Shown: in pieces, positions 45,836 to 54,187 of the stretch
Layout: each line of letters opens with the position of its first letter
How positions within the stretch are numbered: the stretch's first letter is position 1
Origin: Nitrospirillum iridis
GTDB lineage: Bacteria > Pseudomonadota > Alphaproteobacteria > Azospirillales > Azospirillaceae
Reading direction: 5' to 3'
Length of the DNA: 64,000 bases
Assembly: GCF_014205765.1 (NCBI RefSeq)
Contig: NZ_JACIIZ010000024.1
Location: 1 to 64,000 of the forward strand
Program-made: the position numbers and the translations under genes
The notes under the pieces: generated by a model
What the model was told of the DNA's origin: nothing
Databases searched by the model: none
Seen by the model: the letters and a program-made list of their open reading frames with translations, nothing else

Positions 45836-46075
45836 ATGACCCGCACCATCGCCCTCAGCCCCCGTTTGGCCGCCATCCTGGCCGCTGCCACCTTGGTCGC
45901 CGGCATCGGCGGCAGTCTCGCGGCGTGTGCCGGCCCGTCCTTCGCGACCCAGCGCCTGGCGCAGGAGAACCGGGCCTGTGCCGAGGTGGGCTTCACCCCC
46001 GGCACGGGGGAGCACAACCGCTGCGTCGACAATCTCGACGCCGCCATGACCCAGACCATGCTGCCCATCAACTAA
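45836..46075 (+). CDS. Small lipoprotein-like protein with one C-G-P-T-C motif
   Basis: 79 residues. An N-terminal hydrophobic segment ends in SLAAC (Cys31), a plausible lipobox; a plain signal peptide is the alternative. The mature part contains C48-AEVGFTPGTGEHNR-C63-VDNL, the same motif as in the preceding gene (C, G after about four residues, P, T, aromatic/His, C, V). The two genes form an operon with a 3-bp gap. Function unknown. Confidence 0.7.
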   Translation: MTRTIALSPRLAAILAAATLVAGIGGSLAACAGPSFATQRLAQENRACAEVGFTPGTGEHNRCVDNLDAAMTQTMLPIN

Positions 46076-46089
46076 GGCAGTCCTGATTT

Positions 46090-46161
46090 CGGTGGTGCCC
46101 CGCACCTTCAATTGGGGCACCGCCGAACGACCCGGGCGACCCCCGCACTGTCGCCCGGGTC
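46090..46161 (+). terminator. Two tandem stem-loops after the small-protein operon
   Basis: The first stem is 46090-46101/46114-46125 (one G-T pair), the second GACCCGGGCGAC (46129-46140) with GTCGCCCGGGTC (46150-46161). They are strong GC stems without a T-run. The remainder up to 46439 is AT-rich and probably holds the promoter of the porin gene. Confidence 0.55.
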
Positions 46162-46439
46162 CCAGGCGCGCCCCACCGCCGGTTACGTCCCCCAACAGAA
46201 TCCGGCGGTTGGTCTCGTTTTCTCTGACAGTAATATAGCAGTATATCTCGATATATGGCCGAACTGTCGCCGGTTAAGTACGGTTGTCTCGCTCCATAAG
46301 ATCTTAAAAGCCAATTTAGTTATCTAAATTATCCTTTAGTCGACCGCCACATTTCTTCAATCGACAACTGCTTTAAAGGGCCATCGTGCCCATTCGGGTG
46401 CGGATAAGAAGCCAATTCAAAAGATGGGAGTGGACAGCA

Positions 46440-48131
46440 ATGTCTATTGAAGCGCGGCACGGGGGTAACCTTTCGCCGCAACAGATCCGGACCGGCCGCA
46501 CCATTCCGCGCGCCGTCCTTATGACCTCGGCCTGCGTCGCCCTGACGGGGGTGGCCCTGATGGGTGGGGTGACGGCCGCCCACGCGGACGACACGGCCAC
46601 GACCACGAAGCATAAGAAGGCCGCGGCCACCGTCGCGACCGCCGCCACGCCCACCCAGGTGGTGGCGACCCAGGCGCAGATCGACGCGCTGAACAGGCAG
46701 ATCCAGGCGCTGCAGACGCAGTTGCAGGCGCTGGCGACCCAGCAGGACACCAACGCCAAGGCGGTGGTGGAGTCCCGCGCGGCGGCCGAGAAGGCGGCCA
46801 CCGCCGCCACTCAGATCGCCCAGCAGCAGAAGGTGACCGACCCCAACGACAACGCCCTGCGCCTGGGCAAGGGCGTGAAGCTGACCTTCGGTGGCTTCAT
46901 CGAAGCGGCCAGCATCTACCGCTCGCGCAACATGACCGCCGACGTGGGCACCCCCTACGCCAGCATCCCGCTGAAGAACTCCTCCAACTACGACCGGGGT
47001 GAGTTCCGTGGCAGCGCGCGCCAGAGCCGCGTGACCATGCTGGCCGAAAGCGACGTGGGCCCCGACACCCATTTGGGCGCCTATTTCGAGGCGGACTTCC
47101 TGGGTGTTGGCACCGCGTCCAACAGTGGTCAGAGCAACAGCTATGTGCCGCGCCTGCGCCAGGGCTACATGACGGCCGACTGGAAGGACGCCGGCTGGCA
47201 CCTGCTGGCGGGCCAGTCCTTCAGCCTGGTGACGACCAACAAGTCGGGGATCGATCCGCGCACCGAAGCGCTGCCCATGGGGCCGGACGCCCAGTACGCC
47301 GCGGGCTTTGACTGGACCCGCAATTGGGGCGTGCGTGTGGTCAAGGATTGGGACCGGAAGTACTGGCTGGGCGTGGCGCTGGAAAGCCCGCAGGCCGCGA
47401 TCACCGGGTCGACGTCGCTGGTCAGCGCCAGCTACACCAACACCGGTGGCTCGCTGCTGAACAGCACCGCGAATTACTCCACCGACATCGCCCCCGACCT
47501 GGTGGTGAAGTTCGCGGCCGAGCCGGGATGGGGCCATTACGAGGTGTTCGGCCTGGCGCGTGAGTTCCAGAGCCGGGTGGCTGGCGAGAACTACACCGAG
47601 ACCGGCTTTGGCATCGGTGCCGCCGCCATCCTGCCGGTGGTGCCCAAGTATGTGGATGTCCAACTGAGCACCATGGCTGGCCAGGGCGTCGGCCGCTACG
47701 GCTCCTCCAGCCTGCCCGACGTGGCCGTTTCGCCCTATGGCCACCTGTCGCCCATCACCGAGGTCACGGCCATGGCCGGTGTCATCGGCCATCCCAACAC
47801 CGATTGGGACCTGTACGCCTACTACGGTTTGGAACAGGCCGACAGCAAGGCCTTCACCGTGGCCGGCAAGGCCTACGGCTACGGCAACGGCCTGGCGGTC
47901 AACACCGGTTGCTACACCGAGAACTCCTCGCTGGCCTGCACCGGCAACACCCGCTCCGTCCGCGAGGCGACCGCCGGCTTTTGGTGGAAATTCTACCACG
48001 GCAACATGGGCACCATGCAGTTCGGCATGCAGGGCGAATACATCCGCCGCGACATCTTCCAGGGCGTCGGCGGCAGCCCCAGCACCGACGACACGGTCGT
48101 CTACACCGCGTTCCGCTACTACCCGTTCTGA
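46440..48131 (+). CDS. Porin-like outer-membrane protein with N-terminal coiled coil
   Basis: 563 residues from the ATG at 46440 (MSIEARHGG), after GATGGGAG; a GTG 54 bp upstream is in frame. A long basic signal region (VALTGVALMGGVTAAHA) precedes a Lys/Ala-rich stretch and a heptad coiled coil (AQIDALNRQIQALQTQLQAL), then a beta-barrel of alternating strands ending in FRYYPF, the C-terminal Phe used by outer-membrane insertion. The coiled coil plus barrel recalls DcaP-like trimeric porins, but the match is not certain. The substrate is unknown. A strong terminator follows. Confidence 0.8.
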   Translation: MSIEARHGGNLSPQQIRTGRTIPRAVLMTSACVALTGVALMGGVTAAHADDTATTTKHKKAAATVATAATPTQVVATQAQIDALNRQIQALQTQLQALATQQDTNAKAVVESRAAAEKAATAATQIAQQQKVTDPNDNALRLGKGVKLTFGGFIEAASIYRSRNMTADVGTPYASIPLKNSSNYDRGEFRGSARQSRVTMLAESDVGPDTHLGAYFEADFLGVGTASNSGQSNSYVPRLRQGYMTADWKDAGWHLLAGQSFSLVTTNKSGIDPRTEALPMGPDAQYAAGFDWTRNWGVRVVKDWDRKYWLGVALESPQAAITGSTSLVSASYTNTGGSLLNSTANYSTDIAPDLVVKFAAEPGWGHYEVFGLAREFQSRVAGENYTETGFGIGAAAILPVVPKYVDVQLSTMAGQGVGRYGSSSLPDVAVSPYGHLSPITEVTAMAGVIGHPNTDWDLYAYYGLEQADSKAFTVAGKAYGYGNGLAVNTGCYTENSSLACTGNTRSVREATAGFWWKFYHGNMGTMQFGMQGEYIRRDIFQGVGGSPSTDDTVVYTAFRYYPF

Positions 48132-48142
48132 GGTTTCACGCC

Positions 48143-48171
48143 GGCCCGGCCCCCCACGTGGGGGCCGGGCC
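48143..48171 (+). terminator. Strong GC stem-loop after the porin gene
   Basis: GGCCCGGCCCCC (from 48143) pairs with GGGGGCCGGGCC (48160-48171), followed by TTTCCCC. It lies 11 bp beyond the porin stop. Confidence 0.8.
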
Positions 48172-48243
48172 TTTCCCCGGGGCCCGCGCCATCATGAAAG
48201 CTTGATGGGTGGGCCCGTCCCTGAAGAAAGGAGCACGATCATC

Positions 48244-48720
48244 ATGCCGGACAAAGCGACCGCCAAGACCAAGGACCGCCCCGGGGACCAGCGGGTCATG
48301 ACCACCTTCCGCCTGGAACCGGACCTGCTGCGGCAGATCAAGATCCGCGCGGCGCTGGATGGCACCAGCATCAACGCGCTGATGGAGCAGGGCATCCGCC
48401 ACATCCTGCGCATCAACCGCGAGAACGACGGGTTCGTGCGCCGCTTCATCATCTTCGTGGCGGAACTGAGCCCGGCGGAAATGCAGCGCCTGGGTGCCGG
48501 CATGGATGACATCGTCGTGGATGCCGGCGGCGGCGACTTCTACCTGTGGGCCCATGGCCTGCGCCGCGCCGACGGCGACCGCACGGTGTTCAACAGCCAT
48601 ACCCTGGCGGATGCCGCCCTGTCCGCCCGCCAAATCCGCCAACACCTGCTGGATCACGCCGATGCCCTGGTGAATGCGCCGCAGGGCGAAATGGTCCCGG
48701 CCCGCGCCGGCCGCGCATAG
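48244..48720 (+). CDS. Ribbon-helix-helix (Arc/MetJ-like) DNA-binding protein
   Basis: 158 residues from the ATG at 48244, preceded by GAAAGGAG. Residues about 18-54 (VMTTFRLEPDLLRQIKIRA, then ALDGTSINALMEQGIRHIL) form a ribbon-helix-helix. An additional C-terminal region of about 100 residues (FIIFVAELSPAEMQRLGAGM; FYLWAHGLRRADGDRTVFN) is not recognised. The antitoxin-like fold alone is not evidence of a toxin-antitoxin pair, since no small partner gene lies beside it. It may regulate the adjacent porin or van genes. Confidence 0.72.
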   Translation: MPDKATAKTKDRPGDQRVMTTFRLEPDLLRQIKIRAALDGTSINALMEQGIRHILRINRENDGFVRRFIIFVAELSPAEMQRLGAGMDDIVVDAGGGDFYLWAHGLRRADGDRTVFNSHTLADAALSARQIRQHLLDHADALVNAPQGEMVPARAGRA

Positions 48721-48770
48721 GCGGCTGACGGCACCCTGCCGCCCCATCCCTGGCAGTCTCAAGAGTCGCT

Positions 48771-48840
48771 GTATGCATATATTGAGGAATGACGTCCATG
48801 TCGGCTGATTTCTTCGATTTAAGACTCATATTGCATGCAT
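48771..48840 (+). promoter_or_regulatory. Two operator-like palindromes before vanA
   Basis: TATGCATA (48772-48779) and TGCATGCA (48832-48839) are centred exactly 60 bp apart in the 172-bp region before vanA, within partly inverted 16-bp contexts. They are candidate binding sites for the GntR-type regulator encoded between vanA and vanB. No clear -35/-10 was identified. Confidence 0.4.
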
Positions 48841-48892
48841 CTGCGCCTTGAGGTACATATGCTCCATAAGCAAATGCGGGAGGGATGGCGCC

Positions 48893-50035
48893 ATGGTTCA
48901 GGACAATCGCGCTCAGGCCGAGGGGGCTGGCTGGGTCACCGGCCGGTCGCTGGTATCCGGTGAGACGGCACCGGCCAAGGCATGGCCGGACAATGCCTGG
49001 TACGCGGCCGCCTGGGACCATGAGGTGGGCCGGGCCCTGTTCGCCCGCACCATCTGCGGCAAGCAGCTGGTGTTCTACCGCCAGCAGGACCGCACGCCCG
49101 TGGCGTTGGACGACGCGTGCTGGCACCGCCTGGCGCCCCTGTCCAAGGGCCGGCTGGTGGGCGACAGGGTGCGCTGCGGCTACCATGGCCTGGAATACGC
49201 CGCCACCGGCCGCTGCACCCACATGCCCTCCCAGGAAACGCTGAACCCGGCGGCCTGCGTGCGCGCCTATCCGGTGGTGGAACGCCACCGGTTCCTGTGG
49301 GTGTGGATGGGGGATCCGGCCCTGGCCGACCCCGCCCTGGTGCCCGACCTGCATTGGAACCACGATCCCGACTGGGCCGGCGATGGCCGGCTGATCACGG
49401 TGAAGTGCGACTACCGCCTGGTGCTGGACAATTTGATGGACCTGACGCACGAAACCTTCGTGCATGGCTCCAGCATCGGCAATGAGGCGGTGGCGGAGTC
49501 GCCCTTCCAGGTGACGCACACGGACAAGACGGCGACCGTCACCCGTTGGATGCACGACATTGAGCCGCCGCCCTTCTGGGCCGCCCAGCTGGGCAAGCCC
49601 GGCCGGGTCGACCGTTGGCAGATCATCCGGTTCGAGGCGCCCTGCACCATCGCCATCGATGTCGGCGTGGCCCCGGCTGGCACCGGCGCGCCGGAGGGCG
49701 ACCGCAGCCAGGGCGTCAACGGCTATGTGCTGAACACCATCACGCCGCAGGCGGATGGCAGCTGCCATTACTTCTGGGCCTTCTGCCGCAACTACCGCGT
49801 GACCGAACAGCGCCTGACCCATGAGCTGCGCGAGGGCGTGCACCGCATCTTCGGCGAGGATGAGGAGGTCTTGGAGGCGCAGCAGCGCGCCATTGAAAGC
49901 CACCCCGACCGCCGCTTCTACAACCTCAACATCGACGCCGGCGGCATGTGGGCCCGCCGCCTGATCGATCGCATGATAGCGGCCGAAGACGACCGGTCCG
50001 CCGGGCGGGGACAGGCGGCGGAGGCCGCCGAATGA
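48893..50035 (+). CDS. vanA: Vanillate O-demethylase oxygenase subunit VanA
   Basis: 380 residues from the ATG at 48893, after CGGGAGGGA. The Rieske 2Fe-2S ligands are C76-x-H78 and C95-x2-H98, and the mononuclear iron site reads N180-x2-D183-x2-H186-x4-H191. The N-terminal NAWYAAAWDHEV is typical of VanA. The enzyme removes the methyl group of vanillate to give protocatechuate and formaldehyde, using electrons from VanB. The stop overlaps the next gene (ATGA). Other methoxy-aromatic acids are possible substrates. Confidence 0.9.
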   Translation: MVQDNRAQAEGAGWVTGRSLVSGETAPAKAWPDNAWYAAAWDHEVGRALFARTICGKQLVFYRQQDRTPVALDDACWHRLAPLSKGRLVGDRVRCGYHGLEYAATGRCTHMPSQETLNPAACVRAYPVVERHRFLWVWMGDPALADPALVPDLHWNHDPDWAGDGRLITVKCDYRLVLDNLMDLTHETFVHGSSIGNEAVAESPFQVTHTDKTATVTRWMHDIEPPPFWAAQLGKPGRVDRWQIIRFEAPCTIAIDVGVAPAGTGAPEGDRSQGVNGYVLNTITPQADGSCHYFWAFCRNYRVTEQRLTHELREGVHRIFGEDEEVLEAQQRAIESHPDRRFYNLNIDAGGMWARRLIDRMIAAEDDRSAGRGQAAEAAE

Positions 50036-50799
50036 CACGGGAACGGGTGGCGGAGGATGAGGGCCGGGGCATGCAGGTCGTGCGCGCCCAGCAGGGCCTG
50101 CGCGAACTGATCCTGGCGGGGGACCTGCCCCCCGGCAAGCGCGTGTCGGAACCGGCCATGGTGGACAGGCTGGGCGTCTCGCGCACGCCGGTGCGCCTGG
50201 CGCTGGAGCGGCTGGCGCAAGAGGGGCTGGTGGCGCCTGGCGCCACCGGCGGCTTCGTCGTCCGCGCCTTCACCGCCGCCGATCTGGCCGACGCCATCGA
50301 GGTGCGCGGCACGCTGGAGGGGCTGGCCGCCCGCCTGGCGGCCGAACGCCGCCCCACGGCGTCTGACCTCGCCCCGTTGCGCGACTGCGTCGCGGCGCTG
50401 GACGGGGTGGTGGGCCGGCCCGCGCTGAGCGAGGCCGACTTTGATGCCTACGTCCAGCTCAACGCTTTTTTCCATGAGGAACTGACCCGCTTGTCGGGCA
50501 GCACCGTGGTCGCCCGCGCCATCGAGCAGGCGGCCGCCCAGCCCTTCGCCAGCCCGTCCGCCTTCGTGCAACTGCACGCGACCGAACCGGTGGGCCGCGA
50601 CACCCTGGTGATCGCCCAGGACCAGCACCGCCTTTTGCTGGAGGCCATCGGCCGGGGCGAGGGCGCGCGGGCGGCGGCGCTGGCCGCCGAGCATGCCCGC
50701 GTGGCCCAGCGGCGCCTGCGCGCCGCCCTGGACGACGGCGACCGCCTGGCCGGGCTGCCCGCCGGGTCGCTGCTGCGCCTGGCCGCCGCGCGGGCCTGA
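50032..50799 (+). CDS. vanR: GntR-family (FCD) regulator, VanR-like
   Basis: 255 residues from the ATG at 50032, overlapping the vanA stop by four bases. The N-terminal winged helix (LRELILAGDLPPGKRVSEPAM, in part; LGVSRTPVRLALERLAQEGLV) is followed by an FCD effector domain (AIEVRGTLEGLAARLAAER; NAFFHEELTRLSGS). FCD regulators usually repress until an aromatic or organic acid binds. Between vanA and vanB it is most likely the vanillate-responsive repressor. Placing the regulator inside the operon makes it autoregulated. Confidence 0.85.
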   Translation: MTRERVAEDEGRGMQVVRAQQGLRELILAGDLPPGKRVSEPAMVDRLGVSRTPVRLALERLAQEGLVAPGATGGFVVRAFTAADLADAIEVRGTLEGLAARLAAERRPTASDLAPLRDCVAALDGVVGRPALSEADFDAYVQLNAFFHEELTRLSGSTVVARAIEQAAAQPFASPSAFVQLHATEPVGRDTLVIAQDQHRLLLEAIGRGEGARAAALAAEHARVAQRRLRAALDDGDRLAGLPAGSLLRLAAARA

Positions 50800-50829
50800 A
50801 CACATACTGTTACGGGAAAGGAACGACCT

Positions 50830-51804
50830 ATGCGTTTCAAGGCGGAATGGGGACCGGCACGCCTGCTGGCCACCCGTGACGTGGCCGATGGCGTTCGGCA
50901 GTTCGACATCCTGCCCGAGGGGGCCGCGCCGGCCCATGGCCCGGGATCGCACATCCAGGTGCAGGTGCTGATCCAAGGCCAGCCGGATGTGCGCCATTAC
51001 TCCCTGGTGGGCGAGGCGGGCGACGGGGTGCTGCGCATCGCGGTGAAGCGCCTGCCCGACAGCCGTGGCGGCTCCGCCTACATGTGGGGGTTGGAGCCCG
51101 GCGCCCGCCTCATGGTCAGCGCGCCCCTGAACCATTTCGAGCTGTCCGTCGGCCGGCCCGACTATCTGCTGATCGCCGGTGGCATCGGCATCACCCCCAT
51201 TTCGTCGATGGCCCGGGCCTTGGCGCGCCGTGGTGCCCCCTTCCGTCTGCTCTACGCCGCCCGCCGGGCCGCTGACCTCGCCTATGCCGAGGAACTGGGC
51301 GCCGTGCTGGGCGATCGTCTGACGCTGTTCGTGGACGCCGACGGGCGCTTCATCGACTTCCCGGCGGAACTGGCGCGGGTGGCGCCGGGGGGCGAAGTCT
51401 ACATTTGTGGCCCCGCGCCGATGATGGCGGCGGCGCGGCGGGCGTGGGAGGCGCTGGGCCGCCCACCAGCGGACTTCCGGCTGGAGACCTTCGGCGCCGG
51501 CGGCGGCCAACCGGCCCAGCCCTTCGTCGCCCGGGTGCCGCGCCTGGATGTGGAGGTGACGGTGCGGGCCGACCAGACCCTGCTGTCAGCGTTGCGGGAG
51601 GCCGGCGCCGACCTGATGTATGACTGCCAGCGGGGCGAGTGCGGCCTTTGCGCCCTGGACGTGCTGGATGTCGCGGGCGGCTGCCTGGATCACCGCGACG
51701 TCTTCCTGAGTGAGCGGCAGAAGGCCGAGGGCCGCCAGATGTGCGTCTGCGTCTCCCGCGCCACCGGCACGGTCACGCTGGACACCGGGCACCGGCCAGG
51801 GTGA
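50830..51804 (+). CDS. vanB: Vanillate O-demethylase reductase subunit VanB
   Basis: 324 residues after AAAGGA. The order is FAD/FMN-binding (HYSLVGEAGDG), NAD-binding (LIAGGIGITPISSMARAL; YICGPAPMM) and C-terminal plant-type 2Fe-2S ferredoxin (DCQRGECGLCALD with a fourth Cys in QMCVCVSR). This is the class IA reductase that passes electrons from NADH to VanA. It lies 30 bp after vanR in the same operon. Confidence 0.93.
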   Translation: MRFKAEWGPARLLATRDVADGVRQFDILPEGAAPAHGPGSHIQVQVLIQGQPDVRHYSLVGEAGDGVLRIAVKRLPDSRGGSAYMWGLEPGARLMVSAPLNHFELSVGRPDYLLIAGGIGITPISSMARALARRGAPFRLLYAARRAADLAYAEELGAVLGDRLTLFVDADGRFIDFPAELARVAPGGEVYICGPAPMMAAARRAWEALGRPPADFRLETFGAGGGQPAQPFVARVPRLDVEVTVRADQTLLSALREAGADLMYDCQRGECGLCALDVLDVAGGCLDHRDVFLSERQKAEGRQMCVCVSRATGTVTLDTGHRPG

Positions 51805-51811
51805 GGGCTTA

Positions 51812-51972
51812 TACCAGCGGCACGAGATTCTGACTCGTGCCGCTGTCGCCCGCGACTGCGGGCGCCGGAGATTTCTGGGGAGCCGAAGGCGGACTGGAAA
51901 TCGAGGATCAGCCAAGGCGGCGGACGCCGCCGCCCGGCGCCTGAGGGGGCATTTGGTCACGATCAAATGCCG
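51812..51972 (+). repeat. Dispersed three-hairpin element, copy 2
   Basis: It matches 16747-16909 in reverse orientation, with runs of 28, 22 and 18 identical bases and short length differences between them. Hairpins: 12-bp arms CAGCGGCACGAG (51815-51826) and CTCGTGCCGCTG (51834-51845), GCCCGC-gact-GCGGGC (51848-51863) and GGCATTTG/CAAATGCC (51948-51955, 51964-51971). Like copy 1 it fills the space between convergent genes (vanB and a phosphatase gene). Confidence 0.8.
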
Positions 51973-51978
51973 CGCGTA

Positions 51979-52812
51979 TTACAGCGGTGCTGGCCGTCGC
52001 GCGTCCAGGATGCGGACGTCCGCGCCGTGCAGGACCACGGCGGACAGGCGGCCGCTGCGGTAGGCGCCGGTGTCCACGGCGATGCGCTGGGGCAGGATGT
52101 CCACGTCCGGCACGATGGTGTGGCCGTGGACGATGACCTTTTCGTGCGGCCCCTCCGCCAGCATGAAGGGCGCGCGGATCCACAGCAGGTCCTCCGGCGC
52201 CTGTTCCACCAGCGGCACCCCGGGGCGGATGCCGGCGTGGACGAAGGCATAGTCGCCATAGACCACCCAGTGCTCCAGCCCCTCCAGAAAAACGCGGTGC
52301 GATGGGGGCAGTTGGGCCGCCAGCGCCTCGCTGAGCGCCAGGGCCTGCAGCACCGGCGCCCCCTCGATCACCACCGGCAGGCCGTAGCTGCGCAGTGTCG
52401 CCGGGCCGCCGAAATCCAGCCAGCGCAGGGCGGCCAGCGGATCCTCCAGGAAATCCAGCATGGTTTGTTCGTGGTTGCCGCGCAGGCAGTGGCGGCTGAA
52501 GCCGGGCAGCATGTCGTCCAGGGTGCGGCCGGTGGCATCGCCGCCGCCGCGCAGCAGGTCGATCACCCCATGGCTGTCCGGCCCCCGGTCGACATAATCG
52601 CCCAACATGATCAGCACGGGCGTCAGCGGGCCATGGCGCCGCTCCATCCGGGCGTGGTCCCGGGCGATGGCCTCCAGCAGTTGGCGCAGCAGCCCCAATT
52701 CGCCATGGACGTCGCCCACGGCATACAGGACGTGCCCCTCCGGCGCCTGCGGCCCGATGGATTCCGGGGCGGGCTCTGCCGGCCTGAGGGCGGCGCGCAG
52801 TCGGTTCAGCAT
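51979..52812 (-). CDS. PPP-type metallophosphoesterase (serine/threonine phosphatase-like)
   Basis: 277 residues. The di-metal motifs are GDVHGELG, GDYVDRGPDSHG and GNHEQ, with a later HGHT. This is the bacterial PPP family that includes serine/threonine phosphatases and ApaH-like enzymes; the substrate cannot be decided from sequence. It is convergent with vanB and stands alone. Confidence 0.88.
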   Translation of the reverse strand: MLNRLRAALRPAEPAPESIGPQAPEGHVLYAVGDVHGELGLLRQLLEAIARDHARMERRHGPLTPVLIMLGDYVDRGPDSHGVIDLLRGGGDATGRTLDDMLPGFSRHCLRGNHEQTMLDFLEDPLAALRWLDFGGPATLRSYGLPVVIEGAPVLQALALSEALAAQLPPSHRVFLEGLEHWVVYGDYAFVHAGIRPGVPLVEQAPEDLLWIRAPFMLAEGPHEKVIVHGHTIVPDVDILPQRIAVDTGAYRSGRLSAVVLHGADVRILDARRPAPL

Positions 52813-52964
52813 CGCGAGGACATCCGAAAGGGATGCGGGATGATCAACGGTACGGGGTTCGCCGGTCCCTTGTCACCCTCCACGGACGTTTTCGCGCCGC
52901 AGGGCTGACGGCGATGAAACGCATTCAGACCTGGCAGACCTGGACGCCGGCCGTCGGGAAGGGT

Positions 52965-53936
52965 TTAGCGGCGGCCGGCGCGATACTCCCGGGGACTGAC
53001 ACCGAACTGCGCGCGGAAGCTGCGGCTGAAATGCGACAGGTCGTTGAACCCGGCGTCATAGGCGATGGTGCTGATGCTGCTGGCGTCCGGGCCGTGGCTG
53101 GCGCGCAGCGCCGCCGCCACCAATTCCAGGCGGCGTGTCAGGATGTAGGCGGTCGCGGTGGTGCCGAGGCTGGCGAACACCATCTGCACGTAGCGCTGTG
53201 TGATGTCCAGCGCGGTGGCGATGGCGGCGCTGGACAGGTCCGGATCGCGGATATGGGCGTCGATGTGGGCGCGCACCCGGCGGGTCCAGTGGGTCAGGGC
53301 GCCGCGTCCGGCGCCCAGCCCCTCCATGGGCACGCCCGCCATCTCGCCGCGATAGGCCAGGGCCACCACGTCCAGCACGATGTCCGTCACCGAGGCGCCC
53401 CAATCCGCTTCCGGGGGCAGGCCGGATTGCAGGGTGAGCGACCGCAGCAGGGACAGCAGCATGCGGGATTCCGGCCGGCCGCCGTCCATGCGGAGGCCGA
53501 CGAAACGCTCCGGATCCGCCATCCGCTGGGTCAACAGCGATTGGGGCAGCTTCATCACCAGCATCTGGTTGGTGTCGGTGAAGCCGATCGAATAGGGGCT
53601 GCGGGTGTCGCACAGGGTCCAGTCCCCGTCGTTCAACAGGGCTTCGCGCTTGCCCTGCCGGTTCAGGCTTCGGCCCCGGTGTTGGGCGTGGATCTTGAAG
53701 CACGCCTCCTCCCGCTCCGTCCCCTGGGCGGGCAGCCGCGACACGGTGGCGGCACCGGATTCCACGTAGGCGAAATCCAGGCGCCCCAGCGGTTGGTGCA
53801 CCATGGTCGCGCTGAAGTCACGGTCCCGGGGGTCGACGGCCACGTTGTTGAACGCCTTGCCGACGATGTCGTTCCAGTAGCCCCGCCGCTTTTCCGGGGC
53901 CACGCCGTCGACGGAAAATCGCTCCATCGCGCCCAT
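52965..53936 (-). CDS. AraC-family transcriptional regulator
   Basis: 323 residues from the ATG at 53936, after AGGGAGGAAG; the open frame upstream to 54056 is less likely. The N-terminal domain resembles the AraC-binding-like (cupin) domain of FeaR/XylS-type regulators, and the C-terminal 100 residues contain the double helix-turn-helix (LSSAAIATALDITQRYVQMVF; AYDAGFNDLSHFSRSFRAQFG). It is divergent from the esterase-TonB receptor-dehydrogenase cluster and is its likely activator. Probable effector: an aromatic alcohol, aldehyde or acid. Confidence 0.88.
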   Translation of the reverse strand: MGAMERFSVDGVAPEKRRGYWNDIVGKAFNNVAVDPRDRDFSATMVHQPLGRLDFAYVESGAATVSRLPAQGTEREEACFKIHAQHRGRSLNRQGKREALLNDGDWTLCDTRSPYSIGFTDTNQMLVMKLPQSLLTQRMADPERFVGLRMDGGRPESRMLLSLLRSLTLQSGLPPEADWGASVTDIVLDVVALAYRGEMAGVPMEGLGAGRGALTHWTRRVRAHIDAHIRDPDLSSAAIATALDITQRYVQMVFASLGTTATAYILTRRLELVAAALRASHGPDASSISTIAYDAGFNDLSHFSRSFRAQFGVSPREYRAGRR

Positions 53937-54187
53937 GGCTTCTTCCTCCCTGTTCTTTTCGCCCGTCGCCGGCCGCCGCCGGACCGTCCTGTCGGACTGT
54001 CTTCGGGGCACGGGTTGGACGGAAACCTCAGCATATCCGCAATTGTTATGGCACACAACAAGTGGCCGTCCGCGTCGCTGGCTGATGGACGATTACTTCG
54101 CCTGGCGCCAAGTCGCGTTCGCGTCGGCCCAAGATCATCGCCCCGGCCCGTGTTTGCCTTGACCGCTTGGAATGGCGGGAGTGTTGG

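Noticed and set aside
48244-48720. Toxin-antitoxin module
   Set aside because: The protein has a ribbon-helix-helix but no small toxin gene is adjacent on either side.
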